NCBI GenBank assembly: GCA_034180005.1
Contig: JAXFPC010000057.1
Span: forward strand, 1 to 10,889
Reading direction: 5' to 3'
Source of the DNA: JAXFPC01 sp034180005
Lineage (GTDB): Bacteria > Bacillota > Negativicutes > Acidaminococcales > Acidaminococcaceae
Length of the DNA stretch: 10,889 nucleotides
Every line of letters begins with the position of its first letter. The first letter of the stretch is position 1. The position numbers and the translations under genes were made by a program. The notes beneath the pieces were generated by a model. The model saw only the letters and a list, made by a program, of their open reading frames with translations, made no database searches and was not told the origin of the DNA. Positions 6,172-10,889 of the stretch are shown here, in pieces.

Positions 6172-7025
6172 AGAACGGTAAGTTGATGATTTGGCCTACA
6201 GTCATATGGCTGGGGTTTTTCTTTGTTGTACCGCTGCTGATAGTAGTTTTAGTTTCATTTGCCGGGCGTAATGCTTACGGGAAAGTGATTTTTGATTGGA
6301 CGCTGCAAAATTATGCCAGGTTCGCAGAACCTTTGTACCTTTCGATTTTTACTGATACTTTGCTGGTCGCTTTGCTTACCACTTTGGCAACTGTGATAAT
6401 GGGTTATCCTTTGGCGTATTTTATAGCGAAACTTCCAAAAAAATGGCAGCAACCGGGACTTCTTTTGGTAATGATACCTTTTTGGATAAATTTTATAATT
6501 CGTTCTTTCGCGTGGGTAATTATTCTCAGAAATCAGGGGGTATTGAACACACTCTTGTTGAAGCTCGGAGTAATTGAAGTTCCCTTGCAGTTGCTGTATA
6601 ATGATACGGCTGTTTTGCTCGGCATGATTTATGCGTTGCTTCCGTTTATGGTTCTGCCGATTTACGTGTCGTTAGAGCAGCTTGATCCGAAATTATTGGA
6701 AGCTGCTTCCGATCTCGGTGCAGAACCGTTTACTGCATTCAGAAAAATTACTTTGCCGCTTACACTTCCGGGTGTTGCAGCGGGAACTATTTTGGTATTC
6801 ATTTCTTCTTTGGGTATGTTCGTCGTTCCTGACATCATGGGTGGGGCTAAGTCGGCTTTAGTCGGCAACCTTATACAAAATCAGTTCCTTTCGGCGAGGG
6901 ATTGGCCTTTCGGAAGTGCTTTATCCATAGTTTTAGCTGTGCTTTCCTTGCTTTTGATAGTGCTTTACAACAAGGCTTTGAAACAAAAAGGAGGAGGTGG
7001 GATCAATGCCAAAAACTTGGCGTAA
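6168..7025 (+). CDS. potB: Spermidine/putrescine ABC transporter permease PotB
   Basis: This 285-aa inner-membrane permease has about six membrane segments, beginning with residues 9-31. The BPD-transport EAA loop, which docks on PotA, reads LEAASDLGAEPFTAFRKIT (177-195) and is followed by LPLTLPGV. The motifs PFWINFIIRSFAW (104-116) and PDIMGGAKSALVGNLI (221-236) are typical of PotB-class permeases. I chose the ATG at 6168, which overlaps the potA stop as ATGA and has GAGGTG upstream at 6151-6156; an in-frame ATG at 6132 lies deep in potA and was rejected. The 3' end overlaps potC by 20 bases, and the potC SD lies inside it. Confidence 0.94.
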   Translation: MKNGKLMIWPTVIWLGFFFVVPLLIVVLVSFAGRNAYGKVIFDWTLQNYARFAEPLYLSIFTDTLLVALLTTLATVIMGYPLAYFIAKLPKKWQQPGLLLVMIPFWINFIIRSFAWVIILRNQGVLNTLLLKLGVIEVPLQLLYNDTAVLLGMIYALLPFMVLPIYVSLEQLDPKLLEAASDLGAEPFTAFRKITLPLTLPGVAAGTILVFISSLGMFVVPDIMGGAKSALVGNLIQNQFLSARDWPFGSALSIVLAVLSLLLIVLYNKALKQKGGGGINAKNLA

Positions 7026-7800
7026 CCATGTCTTGACGGCTTATGCCATGGCAATTCTGGCATTTCTTTATCTCCCGCTTATTTTTTTAGCAGTATATTC
7101 ATTTAATGATTCCAGAATAAATGCCGTATGGAGCGGTTTTACGTTGGATTGGTATGTGGCGCTGTTTAACAATCGCAGAGTGCTGGAAGCGTTTAGCAAC
7201 AGTTTGCTTGTAGCTTCGGTATCCACTTTTTTTTCGACTGTTTTAGGAACAACCGGAGCGATAGCGTTGCATAAGTACAGATATAAATTTCAAACAGGTA
7301 TAAACGGTCTTTTGTACTTGCCCATCCTCATTCCGGAAATAGTAATGGGTCTTTCTCTGTTGGTTCTCTTCAGCCAGCTGCAGATACCTTTGGGAAGGAT
7401 CTCGCTTATTTTTGCGCACATAACTTTCTGTATTTCTTTTGTTGTTATTACGGTGGGCGCGCGCATTGATGGAATGAGACCGGAGTTGGAACAGGCGGCT
7501 ATGGATTTGTACGCCACGCCATGGCAGACATTCAGATACATAACTTTACCTCTTGCAATGCCGGGGATTATAGCAGGCGCGCTTATTGCGTTCACTCTTT
7601 CGATTGATGATTTTATCATCAGTTTCTTTGTTGCCGGGCCTAATTCAACCACACTGCCTTTGTATGTTTACGCTATGGTAAAAAGAGGCATTTCTCCGGA
7701 AATAAATGCGCTTTCGACTTTGCTTATGCTGACCACTATTTTTTTGGTGGTGTTGTCCAATTTGTTTCAGCCGAAAATGTTCGGCAAACAAAAAAAATAA
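7006..7800 (+). CDS. potC: Spermidine/putrescine ABC transporter permease PotC
   Basis: This 264-aa second permease has about six membrane segments. After the first come SFNDSRINAVWSGFTLDWY (32-50), a form of the SFN...W-x-G-F-T-x-x-WY pattern typical of PotC. The EAA loop LEQAAMDLYATPWQTFRYIT (161-180) and the SIDDFIISFFVAGP segment (199-212) are also standard. The chosen ATG at 7006 sits seven bases after a strong AGGAGGTG SD (6991-6998). An in-frame GTG at 6997 lies inside that SD and was rejected. The gene is 21 bases from potD, and PotB with PotC should form the heterodimeric channel. Confidence 0.94.
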   Translation: MPKTWRNHVLTAYAMAILAFLYLPLIFLAVYSFNDSRINAVWSGFTLDWYVALFNNRRVLEAFSNSLLVASVSTFFSTVLGTTGAIALHKYRYKFQTGINGLLYLPILIPEIVMGLSLLVLFSQLQIPLGRISLIFAHITFCISFVVITVGARIDGMRPELEQAAMDLYATPWQTFRYITLPLAMPGIIAGALIAFTLSIDDFIISFFVAGPNSTTLPLYVYAMVKRGISPEINALSTLLMLTTIFLVVLSNLFQPKMFGKQKK

Positions 7801-7821
7801 ATATTTTAGAGGGGTGTAGTA

Positions 7822-8889
7822 ATGAAAAAAGTTTTGTTATTTTTGCTGACTGCGGCGGTGATGCTGATACTCGGCTGCGGCGGAGATAAAGCCAAAGATA
7901 CGGCTGAGGCTCCTATTTCGGATGAAAAAGTGCTTAATTTTTTCAGCTGGGCTGATAATGTTGATCCTGCTTTGATAGAAAAGTTCGAAAAGGAGAACGG
8001 TGTCAAAGTTAATTACGATGTTTTTGCCAACAATGAAGAGCTTTTGGCAAAGTTACAGGCAGGCGGCGCGCAGTATGATTTGATTCAGCCGTCCGACTAT
8101 ATGGTTGCGACTATGCTTAAACTTAATATGCTTGACGAGATAAATATGCAAAACGTTCCCAACGCCAAGAATATTATAAACACATTGAAGGCGCCTGCGT
8201 ATGATCCCAGCGGAAAATACAGCATTGTATATACTTGGGGTATCACAGGTATAGTATATAATAAAAAATATGTCAAAGATGTTCCTGACAGTTGGGAAGA
8301 TTTGTGGAATGAAAAATATAAAGGACGCGTTGTTCTTTTAAATGATAATCGTGAAATATTGGGCATGGCTCTGAAGAAGAACGGGTATTCCGTGAACAGC
8401 ACATCTAAAAATGAGCTGGATAAAGCGGCAGCCGATCTGAAACAGCTGTCTCCCAGAGTTTTAGCTTATGATACTGATACTATCAAGCAAAAATTCATTG
8501 CCGAAGAAGCTTTGATAGGCACTATGTGGAGTGGCGACGCAAGCTTTGCGTACAAAGAGAATAAGGAGCTCGGTTTTGTTGTCCCGAAAGAGGGTGCGGT
8601 AATTTGGGCTGATACGATGGCTATTCCGAAAGGTGCCAAACACAAAGCTTTGGCGGAAAAATTCATCAATTTCCTGTACGATCCTAAAAACAGCGCTCAA
8701 AACTACGAATACATAGGTTATAATAATCCCAACGCCAAGGCTGAAGAATTCCACAGCGAAGCGTTTAAAAAAGATCCGATGCTGGAAATAGGCCGCAAAA
8801 GCATTGAAAAAGGCGAATGGATCACGGATATCGGAGAAGCTTTGACAATGTATGACCGTTATTGGACGGAGATCAAGACCGGCAAATGA
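7822..8889 (+). CDS. potD: Spermidine/putrescine-binding lipoprotein PotD
   Basis: This 355-aa extracytoplasmic solute-binding lipoprotein delivers polyamines to PotBC. The N-terminus is a lipoprotein signal, MKKVLLFLLTAAVMLILGC, with the lipid-anchored Cys at 19. The mature part follows PotD: LNFFSWADNVDP with Trp43 (38-49), YDLIQPSDYMV with Ser91/Tyr93 (85-95), YTWGITGIVYNKKYV (137-151), Asp175 and Glu178 in the LLNDNREIL segment, WSGDA with Trp236, and IWADTMAIP with Trp262/Asp264. From memory these align with polyamine-contacting residues of Escherichia coli PotD (Trp34, Ser83, Tyr85, Asp168, Glu171, Trp229, Trp255, Asp257), which supports polyamine rather than sugar or iron binding. SD AGAGGGG precedes the ATG. 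It is the last gene of the operon. Confidence 0.95.
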   Translation: MKKVLLFLLTAAVMLILGCGGDKAKDTAEAPISDEKVLNFFSWADNVDPALIEKFEKENGVKVNYDVFANNEELLAKLQAGGAQYDLIQPSDYMVATMLKLNMLDEINMQNVPNAKNIINTLKAPAYDPSGKYSIVYTWGITGIVYNKKYVKDVPDSWEDLWNEKYKGRVVLLNDNREILGMALKKNGYSVNSTSKNELDKAAADLKQLSPRVLAYDTDTIKQKFIAEEALIGTMWSGDASFAYKENKELGFVVPKEGAVIWADTMAIPKGAKHKALAEKFINFLYDPKNSAQNYEYIGYNNPNAKAEEFHSEAFKKDPMLEIGRKSIEKGEWITDIGEALTMYDRYWTEIKTGK

Positions 8890-8980
8890 GTTCTTTGCGG
8901 ATTGCGTACAGCGATTAAAAATGGATTTATTGCGCCGATAGAAAAAACCGTTTTGGTAAGGAATATTTCCGATGAAAATG

Positions 8981-9020
8981 AAAATCCCCTGCATATTTTA
9001 TGCAGGGGATTTTGTTTATC
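8981..9020. terminator. Strong, probably bidirectional terminator after potD
   Basis: A perfect 14-bp stem is formed by AAAATCCCCTGCAT (8981-8994) and ATGCAGGGGATTTT (9000-9013), with an ATTTT loop. TTTT-G-TTT follows on the plus strand and TTTTCATTTTC on the minus strand. It lies between the convergent potD and HD-GYP genes and can serve both. Nothing else is evident in the 176-base gap. Confidence 0.93.
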
Positions 9021-9065
9021 GGGAGCAATTTTTGTTTTTGAGGTAAATAAAAAACGAGAGCGAAG

Positions 9066-9692
9066 CTACTTGCTTTTTTTGCGTTTTGTTTCTGAGGGAG
9101 CAACAACAATGGCTTCAATGAAAGCCTTGACTATGGCCGGATCGAAATCAAGTCCGGATTTATTATTGAGTTCCACGATAGCTTCAGCATGTGTTTTCTG
9201 CCAATGACAGGTACAGGGATTAACGTAACTGTCATAGTAGTTTGCTACGGCAACTATGCGAGCTCCGATAGGAATATTTTGACCTTTCAATCTTTTGGGG
9301 TAACCGGTACCGTCCCATTTTTCGTGGTGACAGCGGATTATTTCCGCTACATCGTCAAGTTCGGGAATGTTTTCCAGCATACTTGAACCGGCAATACAGT
9401 GGCGCTTGTAAATCGACATTTCTTTTGTGGAGAGAAACGGCAGCTTGCTTAAAATTATATTAGGCACGGAAAGTTTGCCTATGTCATGGAGCAATGCTGC
9501 TGTTTTTATGCGTGATGCTTCCGCATGGGAAAGTCCTAATTTTGCCGCAATACTGGCGGCATAATTGGCGACCTGCTGACTGTGCAGAAAAACGCTTTGA
9601 TTTTTTATTTCCAAAATTTTGAGATAAAAATCACATATTTCTTTTGTGTTTTTTCCTGCCGGAAAATCCAGGCATTGCGGTATAGCAATCAT
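9066..9692 (-). CDS. Stand-alone HD-GYP-type phosphohydrolase, possibly degenerate
   Basis: From the ATG at 9692 the product is 208 aa. This start has GGGTGGA eight bases upstream on the minus strand; a TTG at 9713 would add seven residues. Numbered from that TTG, the HD-GYP elements are LHSQQVA with His44, LLHDIGKL with His76-Asp77, KRHCIAGS with His105, CHHEKWDGTGYP (128-139) with His129-His130-Glu131, IPIGARIVAVAN (147-158), and LDFDPAIVKAF near the end. HD-GYP enzymes hydrolyse cyclic di-GMP to GMP through a bi- or trinuclear metal centre. Here the motif that is normally VADxYDA reads VANYYDS, so the usual last metal-ligand Asp is Asn158, and the following RPYR-like stretch is replaced by CTCHWQ. 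There is no receiver, PAS or membrane segment. It converges on potD. Activity and substrate are uncertain. Confidence 0.85.
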   Translation of the reverse strand: MIAIPQCLDFPAGKNTKEICDFYLKILEIKNQSVFLHSQQVANYAASIAAKLGLSHAEASRIKTAALLHDIGKLSVPNIILSKLPFLSTKEMSIYKRHCIAGSSMLENIPELDDVAEIIRCHHEKWDGTGYPKRLKGQNIPIGARIVAVANYYDSYVNPCTCHWQKTHAEAIVELNNKSGLDFDPAIVKAFIEAIVVAPSETKRKKSK

Positions 9693-9726
9693 AACATAAA
9701 TCCACCCGTTCAAATTCAGTGGTAAT

Positions 9727-9755
9727 AGTATATCATCTTTTCCCTTATTGTTAAA
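9727..9755 (-). promoter_or_regulatory. Likely promoter of the HD-GYP gene
   Basis: On the minus strand TATACT (9732-9727) lies 17 bases after TTTAAC (9755-9750). The -10 matches five of six bases and the -35 three of six. Transcription would start near 9720, just before the SD and the ATG at 9692. Position supports it; the -35 is weak. Confidence 0.4.
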
Positions 9756-9885
9756 TAGTGCAGTTTCAATAAATTTTTGGAGAATTTTATTGCTGCAAAG
9801 AGAATTTTTTACGGAGCACTAGATGTATTGATGAAGTTTTATTGTGTATCAGAATATAGTGTTATGATTTGTAATAAAAATTTTC

Positions 9886-9914
9886 TTGAATTTTTTTTTT
9901 TTTATAATTATAAT
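9886..9914 (+). promoter_or_regulatory. Strong promoter with a 13-T spacer tract
   Basis: TTGAAT (9886-9891) and TATAAT (9909-9914) are exactly 17 bases apart. A second TATAAT (9903-9908) abuts the first in tandem. The spacer is mostly a run of 13 T (9891-9903). The start site would be near 9921, exactly where the structured leader begins. The region 9756-9885 before it is AT-rich and holds nothing else I can support. Confidence 0.7.
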
Positions 9915-9920
9915 GTTGCT

Positions 9921-10130
9921 ACAACTCAGGTCTGTGGTTGCAAGTCGATGCCAGTTGCAGGCGAAACGATCCACGTAAGCAATTGAAACAGTTGTGAGCA
10001 CGGTGCAGCTTAGGAGTAAGTCCTGCCGCTGTTTTGCAGCGAGAGAGGTAGTAGTGGGGAGCGGATGCTTAAGAGCGAACCTTCCGGCAGGCGAGTGTGG
10101 GGGCGAAGACCAGGTCAGCCGAGTGTTTTT
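9921..10130 (+). ncRNA. Unassigned structured leader RNA, riboswitch candidate
   Basis: This block of about 200 nt is clearly more GC- and purine-rich than the AT-rich DNA around it and has no credible ORF. From the predicted start: ACAACT (9921-9926) pairs with AGTTGT (9990-9995); inside it GTGG/CCAC (9934-9937 with 9971-9974) and a hairpin TGCC/GGCG (9949-9952 with 9960-9963). CAGGTCT (9927-9933) can pair with AGACCAG (10107-10113) with one A-A mismatch, closing the whole element. Local hairpins are AGGA/TCCT (10012-10015 with 10021-10024) and CGCTG/CAGCG (10027-10031 with 10037-10041). A perfect helix CCTGCCG/CGGCAGG (10022-10028 with 10085-10091) excludes both. A T-rich stretch follows at 10126-10146. 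A segment near 10101-10120 faintly recalls the B12 box, but the rest does not fit. The target is presumably the downstream binding-protein gene; ligand unknown. Confidence 0.55.
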
Positions 10131-10178
10131 ATTTTGCTTTTGTTTTTGCGAATGGGGTTTGAATGAGGGGGAAAGAAA

Positions 10179-10889
10179 ATGAAAAAAATTACAAACCTGG
10201 TATTGGTGTTAGTGATGGCGGTAGGCTTACTTGCCTCAGGCTGCGGAGGAGAAGAGAAAAAGACAGCTTCCGCGCCTGCTGGCAAAGAAGAACTCATTGT
10301 AGGGACGGAGCCCTCTTTTGCGCCGTTCGAATTTCCGGAAAAAGATTCTAAAGAATTTACCGGTTTCGATATGGATCTGATCCGTGCTATTTCAAAAGAG
10401 CTGGGTTATAAAAAATGTACCATCAAGAACATGGGCTTTGATGCATTGATCCCGGCCATCAATTCGGGAAATCTGGATGTGGCCATCGCCGGTTTTACCA
10501 TCACGGAAGAACGTAAGAAACAGGTGTTGTTTTCTCAGCCTTATTATAAATCCGGTTTAGCGATAGTAGTACGTAAAGAGATTAATGATATTAAAACGTT
10601 CGATGATTTGAAGGGCAGAACGCTGGCTGTGCAGCTGGGAACGACCGGGGCCCTTCGTGCGGAAAAGCTGAAAGGGCAGGGAACTACGGTAAAGACCTTT
10701 AATACCAGTGATTTAGCCTGTATTGAATTGAAAAATAAAGGAGCTGACGCAGTGATCAGCGATCTTCCGGTTTTGCAGTACTTTCTGAAAAATGGCGGCA
10801 GTGAATATGCGAAACTGGCAGGGGAGCCTCTTACGGCAGAAGATTATGGTATCGTAATTTCTAAGAAGAATCCGGAGCTGGCTAAGAAT
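10179..10889 (+). CDS. GlnH-like polar amino acid ABC transporter binding lipoprotein, 3' end cut off
   Basis: The frame is open for 237 codons to the window edge. The start has SD GAGGGGGAAAG. The N-terminus is a lipoprotein signal with LASGC and lipid-anchored Cys22. The mature protein is a family-3 solute-binding protein: VGTEPSFAPFEF (41-52), the signature GFDMDLIRAISKEL (62-75), FDALIPAINSGNLDVAIAG (87-105), TITEERKK with Arg112, the expected carboxylate ligand (107-114), FSQPYYKSGLAIVV (118-131), and AVISDLP with Asp195, the expected amino-group ligand. Overall it resembles Escherichia coli GlnH. However, residues I recall as glutamine contacts there (Asp10, Lys115, His156) appear here as Glu44, Gln152 and Ser194, so glutamine specificity is not assured. 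Permease and ATPase genes presumably follow outside the window. Expression is likely controlled by the structured leader. Confidence 0.9.
   Translation, partial: MKKITNLVLVLVMAVGLLASGCGGEEKKTASAPAGKEELIVGTEPSFAPFEFPEKDSKEFTGFDMDLIRAISKELGYKKCTIKNMGFDALIPAINSGNLDVAIAGFTITEERKKQVLFSQPYYKSGLAIVVRKEINDIKTFDDLKGRTLAVQLGTTGALRAEKLKGQGTTVKTFNTSDLACIELKNKGADAVISDLPVLQYFLKNGGSEYAKLAGEPLTAEDYGIVISKKNPELAKN

Noticed and set aside
8902..9207. 101-codon plus-strand ORF after potD
   Set aside because: It crosses the perfect 14-bp terminator and is antisense to the 3' end of the HD-GYP gene; no SD or family.
10041..10110. Lysine or M-box riboswitch
   Set aside because: GAGAGAGG and GCGGATGCTT look suggestive alone, but the lysine GCCGAAG and CTGTCA elements and the M-box AGGTGAGGCTCCT and GACGCC elements are absent.
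10001..10120. Cobalamin riboswitch
   Set aside because: CCGCTGT (10026-10032) and GAAGACC (10105-10111) faintly recall cobalamin motifs, but the GGGAA and GCCACTG/GGGAAGG parts are missing, the order does not fit, and the downstream gene is an amino-acid-binding protein.
9777..10351. Three short plus-strand ORFs (9777-9986, 9994-10182, 10163-10351)
   Set aside because: The first crosses the promoter, the second lies in the structured leader, and the third overlaps the lipoprotein gene in another frame. None has an SD or a recognisable sequence.

Overview
The window reads as a stretch of chromosome from a low-to-medium-GC Gram-positive-lineage bacterium. The gene order yqeK, LytR-CpsA-Psr (LCP), rsfS, cvfB, the Shine-Dalgarno (SD) sites and the codon use suggest a Firmicute, and I lean towards the Negativicutes. 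That placement is inference; no rRNA or other marker is present. I see no transposase, phage gene, tRNA, rRNA or CRISPR array.

Layout. (1) Positions 1-2506: the 3' end of a tightly packed plus-strand operon, with yqeK (tail only), an LCP cell-wall ligase, the ribosome silencing factor rsfS and the S1-domain RNA-binding gene cvfB. rsfS and cvfB overlap by ATGA. (2) Positions 2601-3338: a TSUP (TauE/SafE) membrane transporter that starts at TTG. (3) Positions 3339-4871: a roughly 300-nt leader with nested inverted repeats and an intrinsic terminator just before the SD, then a type I-beta DAHP synthase (aroF), then a structured 3' region ending in a second terminator. (4) Positions 4872-8889: a spacer with a good promoter, then the spermidine/putrescine ABC importer potA-potB-potC-potD, with overlapping genes and a strong terminator that is probably bidirectional. 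(5) Positions 9066-9692, minus strand: a stand-alone HD-GYP-type phosphohydrolase, convergent with the pot operon. (6) Positions 9886-10889: a strong promoter with a 13-T run in its spacer, a GC-rich and apparently highly structured RNA leader of about 200 nt, and the start of a GlnH-like amino-acid-binding lipoprotein cut by the window end.

How the genes work together. Three themes share the window: envelope and translation housekeeping (LCP, RsfS, CvfB), aromatic amino acid synthesis (AroF), and uptake of nitrogenous solutes (the polyamine importer and the amino-acid-binding protein). The HD-GYP protein may be a cyclic-dinucleotide phosphodiesterase or a degenerate one.

The best candidate for something undescribed is the structured RNA at 9921-10130. 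It starts at the predicted transcription start, can be closed by a long-range helix, and holds two local hairpins that compete with a perfect 7-bp long-range helix. I could not match it to any riboswitch class I know. Next in interest are a DAHP synthase whose PEP-binding KPRT motif is replaced, an HD-GYP domain with Asp to Asn at the usual last metal ligand, the probable attenuator before aroF, and two chained three-codon ORFs just before potA.
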